This document shows positions 24,228-33,947 of a stretch of DNA of 64,000 nt, one piece after another (the stretch's first letter is position 1; every line of letters begins with the position of its first letter). Made by a program: the position numbers and the translations under genes. Under the pieces are notes generated by a model. The model searched no databases, had not been told where the DNA came from, and worked only from the letters and a program-made list of their open reading frames with translations. This DNA is from Candidatus Hydrogenedentota bacterium (lineage in GTDB: Bacteria > Hydrogenedentota > Hydrogenedentia > Hydrogenedentales > JAJRTN01). The stretch is taken from the NCBI GenBank assembly GCA_024278275.1, contig JAJRTN010000118.1:24263-88262 (forward strand), in the 5' to 3' direction.

Positions 24228-25928
24228 ATGTTTGTAGATGTGCTCCTGTTTCTTCTTGTTCTCAGCGCCCTTATCTTCTTCCACGAACTGGGCCACTTCC
24301 TTGCCGCCAAGGCCTGCGGAATCTACGTGGACCGTTTCAGCGTGGGGATGCCGCCCCGCCTGTTCGGGGCCAGGCTGGGCGAAACCGACTATTGCCTTGG
24401 AGCATTGCCCATCGGCGGGTTCGTCAAAATGGCGGGCCAGGAAGACGCCCCGCTCAGCGAAGAGGAACGGAAGACCACCTACGGCCACGTACCGCCGGAG
24501 CGGTGGTTCAACAACAAGCCGGTGTGGCAACGTTATATCGTCATCCTGGCCGGCCCGTTCATGAATCTCGTTTTGGGGGTGGTGCTTTACATCGGCGTGG
24601 CGGCCCTGGGCGACCACGTGCCCGAGTGGGAAGTCGTGGCCCGGGTAGGGCTTGTGGAGGAAGGGTCCGCGGCCGCGAACGCGCCCCTTTTCGTGGAACA
24701 GCCGGGGGCCGGCCTCGTGGACTATTCGGGCACACCGGACGCCGTGGGCTGGCAGACCGGCGATTACCTGGTGAGCATCGACGGAAAGCCGGCGGAAAAC
24801 AACACGGATTTGGCCATGGCCGCCGTGCTGGGGGGAAAGAAGCAGCAGCACCTGGTGATACTTGAGCGGCCTTTACCCGACGGCACGCGGAAGCGTTTCG
24901 CTTCGCCCATCACGCCCACGGTGCGCGCGGGCGAGGAACGCCCGAGCTTCGGAGTATGGCCTTTCAAGACCGCGGTGGTGAAGGAGGCGCTGCCCGGTAT
25001 GCCGGCGGAATTGGCGGGCCTTCAGCCCGACGATGTTATTGAACGGGTGGACGGAAAACCCGTGTGCGTCGCCACCATGATCAAGTACGTTGAATCGATC
25101 CCGGACGGCAACGAGGTGAAACTGGATGTCCTGCGCGACGGTAAGCCCGTCAGGCTCACCATGAAACCCAAAACCATCGGCCGCATTCGTGACCTGGGCA
25201 TTCGAGCCGAGGAGCCGGATACGGAAAACCCCGGGAAGAGCCGGCCGGCCGTGCTCAGCATCACCGAGGAATTGAAGGAAGCCACGGGCTTGCAGCGAAA
25301 AGACGTGATCGTCGAGGTGAACGGACAACCGGCCACGGTGGACCTGTTCAGGGAACTGGAAAAGATTTCGCCCGAGGGCACGCTGCACCTGGCCCTGGAA
25401 CGGCCGGCCGTGCTCTTCGGGCTGGTGCAACAGGCCGGCGCCTTGGAAGTTGACGTGCCCGTGAACGCCGTGCGTGCCATCGGGATCTCCTTCGCCCCCA
25501 AAACGGTGTTCGTGAAAGCCGCTCCGGCGGAGATTCTTCCCGTGGCCTTTCGCGAGAGCTACAAAGCGGTGTCCATGGTTGTGGGCACGGTGTACGCCCT
25601 GGTCACGGGCGCGGTGAGTCCGAAAGAAATGGGCGGACCGGTGCTAATCTTTCAGCTTACGGCGGCCGCGGCCGACGAAGGTGTCCGGTGGCTCTTGAAA
25701 ATCGCCGGGTTCATCAGCGTGAATCTCTTTATCTTCAACCTGCTGCCCATACCCGTGTTGGACGGTGGCATGCTGGTAATGCTTGGGCTGGAGGGCGTGC
25801 GGCGCAAGCCGCTCAGCGAAAAGTTTCAGGAACGTTTCCAGTCTTTCGGCCTGATGTTGATTGTGGGGCTCATGGTTTTCGTTACCTGGAACGACGTGGT
25901 GCGCTGGATCACCAGCATCAAGCCGTAG
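24228..25928 (+). CDS. rseP: RseP-like site-2 intramembrane metalloprotease with two PDZ domains
   Basis: FFHELGHFLAAKACGIYVDRFSVGMPP; C-terminal NLFIFNLLPIPVLDGGML; two PDZ-like segments. Confidence 0.93.
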   Translation: MFVDVLLFLLVLSALIFFHELGHFLAAKACGIYVDRFSVGMPPRLFGARLGETDYCLGALPIGGFVKMAGQEDAPLSEEERKTTYGHVPPERWFNNKPVWQRYIVILAGPFMNLVLGVVLYIGVAALGDHVPEWEVVARVGLVEEGSAAANAPLFVEQPGAGLVDYSGTPDAVGWQTGDYLVSIDGKPAENNTDLAMAAVLGGKKQQHLVILERPLPDGTRKRFASPITPTVRAGEERPSFGVWPFKTAVVKEALPGMPAELAGLQPDDVIERVDGKPVCVATMIKYVESIPDGNEVKLDVLRDGKPVRLTMKPKTIGRIRDLGIRAEEPDTENPGKSRPAVLSITEELKEATGLQRKDVIVEVNGQPATVDLFRELEKISPEGTLHLALERPAVLFGLVQQAGALEVDVPVNAVRAIGISFAPKTVFVKAAPAEILPVAFRESYKAVSMVVGTVYALVTGAVSPKEMGGPVLIFQLTAAAADEGVRWLLKIAGFISVNLFIFNLLPIPVLDGGMLVMLGLEGVRRKPLSEKFQERFQSFGLMLIVGLMVFVTWNDVVRWITSIKP

Positions 25929-25999
25929 TGTTTTTCCCACCGGAAATCAGAAGTCCATACGTACGTGGGCTTCGCCATAACCCCGGAGGAAAGTGAAGC

Positions 26000-26035
26000 A
26001 TGGATAATCCGATGCAGGACGCGCCTGTGTCCTAA
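26000..26035 (+). promoter_or_regulatory. Candidate 11-codon upstream ORF (MDNPMQDAPVS) with strong SD, upstream of lysC
   Basis: CCGGAGGAAAGTGAAGC-ATG...TAA; followed by imperfect hairpin and T-rich stretch at about 26097-26132. Confidence 0.3.
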
Positions 26036-26184
26036 CGATCTCGTCCCTCTTTTTACACGGTCACATAACGCGAATATGTTCAAACGCGGGAGGTCTCTTC
26101 CCGCCCCGAAAGCAGGAATCTTTTTGTTGTTCCCTTTGTCACCATTTTGAGCCAGTAAAGCACTAAACAGGAGCACAGCCAGTC

Positions 26185-27495
26185 GTGAGCGGAATTACAT
26201 GTAAGTTTGGCGGTTCTTCTCTTGCGGATGCCACGTGCATTCGGCAGGCGCGGACCATCATCGAGGCCGATGAAAACCGTCGTTTCGTCGTCCCGTCGGC
26301 GCCGGGCAAACGAAATGCCGGCGACCGGAAAATTACCGACCTGCTCTATGCCTGGCACCGTATCGCCGCCGAAGGACTGGATGCCTCGGACCCACGGCGG
26401 ATCATCGCGGATCGCTTTGCCGAACTCGCGGAACAGTTGGATGTGCAATTCGACATCCTCGGTCTGCTGGATGAAATCGCCACACAGGCCGGCCGGGGCA
26501 CGGCGGACTACATGGCGTCACGCGGCGAATATCTCAACGGACGTCTTATGGCGGAGGTGCTGGGTGCTACCTTCGTGGATCCCGCCGAGTGTATTTTTTT
26601 TAAGGCCTCGGGCCATTTCGATGAACGAAGCTATGCGGTGCTTGGAGAGAAACTCCGGGGCGAGGGGCGTTTCGTGGTGCCCGGTTTCTACGGCAGTCTG
26701 CCCGATGGGCGGATCAAGACTTTTTCCCGCGGCGGCAGCGATGTAACGGGCGCCATCGTGGCGCGGGCCACCGCATCGGACCTTTACGAGAACTGGACCG
26801 ATGTGTCGGGCTTCCGCATGACCGATCCGCGTATTGTGCCGGAGGCGCGGCGCATCGAAGAGATTACCTACCAGGAATTGCGGGAGCTTTCCTACATGGG
26901 CGCCACGGTTCTCCACGACGAAGCCATCTACCCCGTGCGGGCCACGGGCACGCCCATCTGCATCAAGAACACCCATGAGCCGGAGAATCCGGGAACACGC
27001 ATCGTGGCCGAGCGAGAGAGTGACCGGCCCGTGTGCGGTATCGCCGGCCGGGCGGGGTTTTCCATGATCAGCATTGAAAAGGCGCTGATGAACAAGGAAA
27101 AGGGCTTCGGACTGCGGATTCTGTCGGTGCTGGAAGAACACGATGTGAGCTGGGAGCACATGCCCACGGGCATCGACACCATATCGCTCATCGTCCGCAC
27201 GGAAGACCTGGACGGCAAGACCGAGGATATCCTGGCGGCCATTCGCGAGCGGTGCCGGCCGGACAGCCTGGGTGTCACCGAGAATCTCGCCATGATTGCC
27301 ACGGTGGGCCAGGGCATGAATCACCACATCGGCGTGGCCGCCCGGCTGTGCGGCGCCATGGCCGAGGCCAAGGTGAACCTGCGCGTCATCGACCAGGGCT
27401 CCTCGGAGATGAACATTATCATCGGCGTGGAGGAGGAAGACCTCGCCACGGCGGTGAAGGCCATTTACCATGCCTTCGCGGACTGGGATTGCTGA
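26185..27495 (+). CDS. lysC: Aspartate kinase
   Basis: CKFGGSSLADATCIRQA; GFYGSLPDGRIKTFSRGGSDVTGAIVA; two C-terminal ACT-like repeats; GTG start. Confidence 0.93.
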   Translation: MSGITCKFGGSSLADATCIRQARTIIEADENRRFVVPSAPGKRNAGDRKITDLLYAWHRIAAEGLDASDPRRIIADRFAELAEQLDVQFDILGLLDEIATQAGRGTADYMASRGEYLNGRLMAEVLGATFVDPAECIFFKASGHFDERSYAVLGEKLRGEGRFVVPGFYGSLPDGRIKTFSRGGSDVTGAIVARATASDLYENWTDVSGFRMTDPRIVPEARRIEEITYQELRELSYMGATVLHDEAIYPVRATGTPICIKNTHEPENPGTRIVAERESDRPVCGIAGRAGFSMISIEKALMNKEKGFGLRILSVLEEHDVSWEHMPTGIDTISLIVRTEDLDGKTEDILAAIRERCRPDSLGVTENLAMIATVGQGMNHHIGVAARLCGAMAEAKVNLRVIDQGSSEMNIIIGVEEEDLATAVKAIYHAFADWDC

Positions 27496-27709
27496 TCGCA
27501 AGCATGGGGTGGCGACAGGACACAAGACACAAGACCATTGGATCTTGCTAACGATTCATGGCCTATAACACCGATGAAATCAGGTGTTCCCGACGCTGAG
27601 CGTCCAACAAGGACCGAGGTGCATGAAGAACAGGTGCGCTGAAGCACACCCTGCTGGATTCCATGAACGCCTGCATTCCATACAATGAGACCGTTGAATC
27701 GGATGAACC

Positions 27710-28486
27710 ATGAACGATTCCCCGACTCACAGCAATGAAGTACAAGCGGACTGGTACGCCAGTGCCTTCGACGCGCTCTATCCCGTAGTCTACGCTCATC
27801 GTACCGTCGAAGCGGCGGCCCCCGAGGCGGCCTTCGCGCTGAAGGCCCTCGAAATCACTTCGCGGGACGTGGTGCTCGATCTGTGCTGCGGCAACGGCCG
27901 GCACATGGTCCACCTCGTGCCCCACGCGCGCCGGGTGATCGGCCTGGATTACTCGCCCCACCTGCTCTGCCTCGCCCGAAGGAGCCTGGGCGGAAAGGGG
28001 CTGCTCCTGCGCGGTGACATGCGTTCGCTGCCTTTCCCCGAAACCTTCGACGTGGTGACCAACTTTTTCACCAGCTTCGGCTATTTCATGGACGAGGCGG
28101 AGAACCGGTCCGTGGCCCGGGGGATAGGTCGGGTACTCCGTCCGTCCGGGCGCTTCCTGGTGGACTACCTCAACGCCGATTACGTTGAGGCCAACCTGGT
28201 GCCCGAGTCGCAACGGGAAAGCGCCGGCTACCGCATCCACGAGCGGCGGTGGATCGATTCCGCCCTGCGGCGCGTGAACAAGGTCATGGAAGTTTCCCGC
28301 GGGGGCAGGATGGTGAGCCGCAGCAGCGAGTCCGTGCGGCTCTACACGGTTCGGGAGATGACCAACCTGCTCGGCTCGGCGGGACTTGAGGTGACCGCGC
28401 TCCATGGGGACTACGATGGAACACCCGTGGCGAACACCCGGCCCCGGGTCATCCTGGTGGGCCGAAAGCCGGCCGGCCATGGCTGA
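27710..28486 (+). CDS. SAM-dependent methyltransferase linked to bsh genes (candidate N-methyl-bacillithiol synthase, NmbA-like)
   Basis: VVLDLCCGNGRHMVHL motif I; overlaps bshC start. Confidence 0.8.
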   Translation: MNDSPTHSNEVQADWYASAFDALYPVVYAHRTVEAAAPEAAFALKALEITSRDVVLDLCCGNGRHMVHLVPHARRVIGLDYSPHLLCLARRSLGGKGLLLRGDMRSLPFPETFDVVTNFFTSFGYFMDEAENRSVARGIGRVLRPSGRFLVDYLNADYVEANLVPESQRESAGYRIHERRWIDSALRRVNKVMEVSRGGRMVSRSSESVRLYTVREMTNLLGSAGLEVTALHGDYDGTPVANTRPRVILVGRKPAGHG

Positions 28487-29996
28487 GCTCTTCACCGACT
28501 ATATCGCCCAGGACCCGGCGCTGTTGGCCTTCTACGCCAAACCGGCGCAGGCACTCTTCGCCTCTCCCCCTCCCGCCGCTTCGTGGCCCGAAGCGGTGGC
28601 GCGGGAAATGGGTGCGCGGGGCGACGAAACGGTGATCGTCACGGGGCAGCAGCCGGGCCTCTTCACCGGACCGCTCTACACGATCTACAAAGCCATCACC
28701 ACCATCCTGGCCGCGGAGCGGCTCCAGCGCGAACAGGGTGTGCCCTGCCTGCCGGTTTTCTGGGTGGGCGGCGACGACCATGATTTTGAAGAGGTGCGGT
28801 CGGCCCACATTCTCACGCGCCGCCACACGGTCGAGACACTGCGCTACGAGATGGGCGAGGACATGGAGGGGCGCAGCATGTTCCGCCTTCCCCTCTCGCA
28901 AGAAGCACATTCCCTGGTGGAGACCGCGGAGGCCCTCGCCACGGGGTCCGAGTACGCACCGGAGGTGGCGGCCTTCCTCCATGAATCACTGGATGAAGCG
29001 GCCTCCTTTTCCGACTGGATGGCACGCATCATGGCGCGTCTTTTCCAGGGAACGCCGTTGCGGATCTTCGCCCCCGACGGGAGCTCCGCGCGCCGCGCGG
29101 CCGTGCCGGTTTTCGCGCGGGAACTCACGGATCCGCTGGCCACAACCCGCGCCGTGAACGCGGCGGGGGAACGCCTGGAGGCCCTGGGTTATGGCGCACA
29201 GGTGGTGAAAGGCGAAAGCGAGTGCGCCTTTTTCCTCGAGGTGGCTCAACGGCGGTGCAAGGTGCTTTTCGAGGATGACCGCTTCGTTCTGCCGGAGACG
29301 GGGGTTGCCTTCACCCGCGAAGAAATGGCGGCCATGCTCGAAGACACGCCCGGGCGCTTCACGGCGAACGTGGCCCTGCGGTGCGTGGTGCAGCAGGCGC
29401 TTTTCCCCGTGGCGGCCTACGTGGCCGGGCCCGGCGAGTTGGCCTACTGGGGACAACTCAAGGATGTCTTCGCCCGGCACGGACAGTCCATGCCGGTGGT
29501 GTACCCGCGCCTTCGCGCGGTGCTGACCCATGGGAAGTTGAACAAGCTGCGCCGAAAGTATGGGTTTGACCTGGCCGATCTCGGCCGCCCCGAGGCGGAA
29601 CTGGTGGAGCGCGCACTACGGACGGCGGCGGCCGGTCCTTCCCTGTCGGTGTTCGCCGGGCAAAGTCCCGGGGTGCGCGAAGCGGCGGCGGCACTTCGGG
29701 AAAGTCTGGCGCAAGGGGAGAAGGCCGCCGCCGACCTGGCGGTCGCCTTCGAGCGGCAGATTACCGGTGCCCTGCAACGCTTGGAACGGGGCCTGCTCTA
29801 TCTCGACCAAACGCGCGCGGACACGGTGCGCCGCCATGTGGCCCGGCTCACGGCCTCGCTGGCGCCGGGGCGAAAGCCCCAGGAACGGGTGTTGAACGTG
29901 CTTTCCTTCCTTTTCGAGCATGGCTGGGATCTGGTTCCGCGTCTCATGGGTGGTCTTACGCTCGATGATTTCAGCCTTCAGGAGATTGAATTGTGA
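28479..29996 (+). CDS. bshC: Bacillithiol biosynthesis cysteine-adding enzyme BshC
   Basis: ETVIVTGQQPGLFTGPLYTIYKAITTI...VFWVGGDDHDFEEV...HILTRRH. Confidence 0.93.
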   Translation: MAELFTDYIAQDPALLAFYAKPAQALFASPPPAASWPEAVAREMGARGDETVIVTGQQPGLFTGPLYTIYKAITTILAAERLQREQGVPCLPVFWVGGDDHDFEEVRSAHILTRRHTVETLRYEMGEDMEGRSMFRLPLSQEAHSLVETAEALATGSEYAPEVAAFLHESLDEAASFSDWMARIMARLFQGTPLRIFAPDGSSARRAAVPVFARELTDPLATTRAVNAAGERLEALGYGAQVVKGESECAFFLEVAQRRCKVLFEDDRFVLPETGVAFTREEMAAMLEDTPGRFTANVALRCVVQQALFPVAAYVAGPGELAYWGQLKDVFARHGQSMPVVYPRLRAVLTHGKLNKLRRKYGFDLADLGRPEAELVERALRTAAAGPSLSVFAGQSPGVREAAAALRESLAQGEKAAADLAVAFERQITGALQRLERGLLYLDQTRADTVRRHVARLTASLAPGRKPQERVLNVLSFLFEHGWDLVPRLMGGLTLDDFSLQEIEL

Positions 29997-30709
29997 GTAT
30001 GGATGTACTGGCGGTGGGGGCGCACCCCGACGATGTGGACCTGGGGATTGGCGGTCTCATGCACAAGCTCGCGCTATCGGGCTACGCCACGGCCATCCTC
30101 GACCTTACGCAAGGCGAGATGGGAACCCGTGGCACGGCGAAGGAACGTTTTGAAGAAGCGACGGAAGCGGCCGTCCGTCTGGGTGTATCCGTCCGGGAGA
30201 ACGCCGGGCTTCCCGATGGACGGCTGGAAAACGGACACGACCAGCGCCTGGCATTGATTCCCTTCATTCGGAAGTACCGGCCCGGGATTCTGCTTGCGCC
30301 CATGACCCCGGACCGTCACCCCGATCACGCCGCGGCCCACGACCTCGTGCGCGACGCCAACTTCATGGCGGGGCTGGCTCGTATTGAAACGGGGCAGGAG
30401 ACGTGGCGGGCGCCCACGATTTACCACTACAGCCCCTACCACGACCCGGCCGGGGCACCGGCTTTCGTGGTGGACATATCGGGGCATTTCGAGGCGAAGC
30501 TCCATGCGCTCCGGGCCTTCGCCTCCCAGTTCCACAATCCGGATTACGACGGCAAACCCACGCTTATTGCCTCGGAAGGTTTCTGGAACAGCATTGAAAC
30601 CCGGGCCGTCTATTGGGGCAACCGCATCGGTGTATCCCACGGCGAGCCCCTGTACACCCACGAACCCGTGAAGCTGGACCTCCTGCCGGGGTTCGCGATG
30701 ACCGGATAG
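29993..30709 (+). CDS. bshB1: N-acetylglucosaminyl-malate deacetylase BshB1 (LmbE/PIG-L family)
   Basis: VLAVGAHPDDVDLGIGGLMHKL; DLTQGEMGTRGTAKERFEEA; PDRHPDHAAA; GTG start overlapping bshC stop. Confidence 0.93.
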   Translation: MSMDVLAVGAHPDDVDLGIGGLMHKLALSGYATAILDLTQGEMGTRGTAKERFEEATEAAVRLGVSVRENAGLPDGRLENGHDQRLALIPFIRKYRPGILLAPMTPDRHPDHAAAHDLVRDANFMAGLARIETGQETWRAPTIYHYSPYHDPAGAPAFVVDISGHFEAKLHALRAFASQFHNPDYDGKPTLIASEGFWNSIETRAVYWGNRIGVSHGEPLYTHEPVKLDLLPGFAMTG

Positions 30710-30719
30710 GGCGCAACGC

Positions 30720-32171
30720 ATGAAATTACGATGGGCGGGAGCGATGGCCTGGGGCCTCAGCGCGATGGGGCTGTTGGCCTGTGTGGCGGGTCTGCGGGCC
30801 ATCGCGCCCCGCTTCACCTATGGAAGCGAGATGACGGAGCGGCCCATCGTCTGGCTGACCGCCCTGCTCATGGCGGGGGCACTGCCCTATCTTTACGCCG
30901 TCTTCCTCGCCCGGCGCTTCGGCGAGGGACGGGGACGCCTCGCCGTCATCATTGCCGTGGGCCTCGCGCTGCGCCTGCTCATGGCCCCCGCCCAGCCCAT
31001 GCTGGAGGATGATTTCTACCGATACCTCTGGGACGGCGCCATGGTGTCCCACGGCTACAATCCTTTTGTCCATATTCCCGAGGAAGTCCAGGAGGGCGCC
31101 GAGGGCGTGCCGCCGGAACTCGTCGCGCTTGGGGCTGAGGCCGGAATCATCCTCGAAAGGGTGAACCATCCCCACCTGGCAACCATCTACCCCACCGTGG
31201 CCCAGGCCGCTTTCGCCGCGGCGCATTGGCTGCGCCCCTGGAGCCTGGCGGCCTGGAAGCTGGTGCTGTTCTACTTCGATGCTGTCACGCTGGCGCTGCT
31301 GCTGCTCCTCCTCCGTCAATTCAAGCTGCCCCTGGCGCTGTGCGTGATCTATTGGTGGAACCCCTTGCTCATCAAGGAAACCTACAACAGCGCCCACATG
31401 GATGTGCTTATCCTCCCCCCGTTGATGGGGGCACTGCTCCTCTCCGCGCGGCAACGTCCCGTGGGGGCCATGGTGTGCCTGGCCCTGGCGGTCTGCACGA
31501 AGTTGTGGCCCGTCCTTCTCGCGCCCCTGCTGCTCTGGAAATACCGCCACGCCCCCAAACGCTGGGTCCCGGCGCTGCTTGTCTTTGCCTTCCTGACCGC
31601 CGGGCTGTTATGGCCGCTTTATGCCGCGCATGAGCTGGGCGACGACAGCGGTATCGTGGCGTACAGCGAGTCCTGGGAGATGAACGACGCTCTGTACATG
31701 GTCCTGCCGTGGAGCGCGGAACGGTTGTCGGGGCTCTTTGGGGCGCGCCCCACGAAGGAACAACTTCATCTCATCGCACGGGGGACCATCCTGCTGCTCC
31801 TCGGGGGCCTGGTGCTCTGGGTCACCATCCGCCACGGCGATGACGCCCGCTCGCGGTGCGGCGCCGCGCTGGCCGTGGTGGCCGCCCTGTATCTCATCAG
31901 CCCGACCCAGTATCCGTGGTATTCCCTTTGGCTGCTGCCCCTGCTCACCGTGCGTCCCACCTGGTCCCTTCTGGGGTTTACCCTCACCTTACCGCTCTAC
32001 TATCTCAAGTTCCACTACGCCGCGCGCGACAACGTCGATTTCTTCCACTATCGCGTCGTGTGGATCGAACACGGGCCTGTTCTGCTGCTTCTGGCGGTGG
32101 AGCTGGCCCTCCAGGCAAGGCGCGGACGCACACGGACACTCACGGACCGGCACGGACAACCGGCGGGCTGA
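30720..32171 (+). CDS. Polytopic membrane glycosyltransferase (GT-C/GT87-like)
   Basis: About 10 hydrophobic segments; MLEDDFYRYLWDGAMVSHGYNPF; YWWNPLLIKETYNSAHMDVL typical of polyprenyl-phosphate sugar mannosyltransferase-like proteins. Confidence 0.75.
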   Translation: MKLRWAGAMAWGLSAMGLLACVAGLRAIAPRFTYGSEMTERPIVWLTALLMAGALPYLYAVFLARRFGEGRGRLAVIIAVGLALRLLMAPAQPMLEDDFYRYLWDGAMVSHGYNPFVHIPEEVQEGAEGVPPELVALGAEAGIILERVNHPHLATIYPTVAQAAFAAAHWLRPWSLAAWKLVLFYFDAVTLALLLLLLRQFKLPLALCVIYWWNPLLIKETYNSAHMDVLILPPLMGALLLSARQRPVGAMVCLALAVCTKLWPVLLAPLLLWKYRHAPKRWVPALLVFAFLTAGLLWPLYAAHELGDDSGIVAYSESWEMNDALYMVLPWSAERLSGLFGARPTKEQLHLIARGTILLLLGGLVLWVTIRHGDDARSRCGAALAVVAALYLISPTQYPWYSLWLLPLLTVRPTWSLLGFTLTLPLYYLKFHYAARDNVDFFHYRVVWIEHGPVLLLLAVELALQARRGRTRTLTDRHGQPAG

Positions 32172-32300
32172 TTTTTCCTTGGCCGTGTTGGTCCGTGTTT
32201 GACCATGAGCCGCCCGGCTTTCACGCACCCGCCGCACAAAGGTACAATAGCCACTGGCAGCCGTTCCCCTTGTCCCCTCTCACCACAGGAGTATTCCCCC

Positions 32301-33617
32301 TTGTCCCGATCTTGGAACGACATCCCTTTCGCGCCCCGCCGCATGCCTTTCTTCTATGGCTGGGTCGTTGTGGCCGTGGGTACCGTGGGCACCGTGGCCA
32401 GCATCCCCGGTCAGACCATGGGCGTGGGGGTGTTCAATGATTACCTCACGGATGTCCTCGGCCTCAACGCCACCTGGTTGAGCGGCGCTTATGCCGCGGG
32501 CACCATCACCAGCAGCTTCTGTCTGCCCTTCGCGGGCAATCTCCTTGACCGGTTCGGCGCGCGCGCCATGGTCGTCTTCGCCTCGGCGGGCTTGGGGCTG
32601 AGCATGTTGCTCCTGTCCCAATGTGACACCATCGCCGGTTTTGGCGGCCCGCCCTCCTTCGCCGCCGCCGTCATCACCATCGGTCTGTGTTTCCTTGCCA
32701 TGCGCTTCTTCGGCCAGGGCTGCCAGACCATGGTGCCGCGCGTCATGATCGGCCGCTGGTTCGAACGGCGGCGTGGCCTCGCCACCGGCGTGGCGGGCGT
32801 GTTCACGGCCTTCGCCTTCACCAGCGGCACCTACGTGTTGAATCGCCTGGTACACATGATCGGATGGCGCGGCACCTGCCTCGTCCTGGCCGTGGGTGTG
32901 GGCATCGGCATGAGTCTCCTCGGCTGGCTGCTTTACCGCGACAATCCCGAAGCCTGCGGTCTGCGTCCCGATGGGGATGAGGAAGGCAGTCCCCACGCCG
33001 CCGTCACGGCCTCGGACACGCCCCCGCGGGAATTCACCCGCGCCGAAGCGGTCCGCACCGTGGCCTTCTGGGCCTACTCCCTCGCCCCCGCCAGCCATGG
33101 TCTCGTGTCCACGGCCTTCTTTTTCCACCTGAGCGCCATCGGCGCGGAACACGATATTTCCCGCGCCGAGATCTACGAACTGGTCCTCTACTTCCCTCTT
33201 TTCAGTGTCACCGCCAACCTGACCGCCGCCTGGCTCAGCGACCGTATCAGCATGCGCTATCTTTTCTTCTCGCTCCTCATCGCCGAAACCGCGGGCACCC
33301 TGGGAATGGTTTTCCTCGGATCGACTGTCGGCCTTTGGATGCTCGTGGCAGGCTATGGCACCGCGGGCGGGATCTTCGTTGTCCTGCTTACCGTGGCTTT
33401 TCCCCAATTCTTCGGTCGCGCCCACCTGGGCGCCATCGCCGGACTTAACACCTCCGTGATGGTTTTCGCCAGCGCCATCGGTCCCATTCTCTTCGCCCTG
33501 GGCCGCAACATCACCGGCGACTTCAGGGCCGTCACCATCGCCTGCGCCCTCATGCCCCCGGCCATCGCCCTGCTCGGGATTTGGGCGAAGCACCCGCAGC
33601 GATTGGCACGAACATAA
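32301..33617 (+). CDS. Major facilitator superfamily transporter
   Basis: MPFFYGWVVVAVGTVGTVASIPGQTMGVGVFNDYLTDVLGL and about 12 TM segments; TTG at 32301 with AGGAG upstream chosen, ORF extends to 32199. Confidence 0.85.
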   Translation: MSRSWNDIPFAPRRMPFFYGWVVVAVGTVGTVASIPGQTMGVGVFNDYLTDVLGLNATWLSGAYAAGTITSSFCLPFAGNLLDRFGARAMVVFASAGLGLSMLLLSQCDTIAGFGGPPSFAAAVITIGLCFLAMRFFGQGCQTMVPRVMIGRWFERRRGLATGVAGVFTAFAFTSGTYVLNRLVHMIGWRGTCLVLAVGVGIGMSLLGWLLYRDNPEACGLRPDGDEEGSPHAAVTASDTPPREFTRAEAVRTVAFWAYSLAPASHGLVSTAFFFHLSAIGAEHDISRAEIYELVLYFPLFSVTANLTAAWLSDRISMRYLFFSLLIAETAGTLGMVFLGSTVGLWMLVAGYGTAGGIFVVLLTVAFPQFFGRAHLGAIAGLNTSVMVFASAIGPILFALGRNITGDFRAVTIACALMPPAIALLGIWAKHPQRLART

Positions 33618-33705
33618 ACCGAAGATTCCCGCGCCAATCACCGGGCAACGTTTTGTTTGACACCACGGGCAAGACCCCCAAAAAACCGGCACATGCCATG
33701 GGAAA

Positions 33706-33736
33706 TTGGCAACACAACACCCCCCTTTGCTACAAT
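33706..33736 (+). promoter_or_regulatory. Putative promoter of tRNA-Ser
   Basis: TTGGCA-N19-TACAAT just upstream of the tRNA. Confidence 0.5.
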
Positions 33737-33749
33737 TCACGCTCCATGC

Positions 33750-33840
<91 letters not shown>

Positions 33841-33947
33841 CCCGCTGTTCTGCCCGGCCCCTGTTGCATCCCCCCATGGCCCGCCAAAGGGGACAGCGCC
33901 ATGCCCACGTTCGACAGGCCAGGGCACCCTGTCCTTCAGGCAACCAT

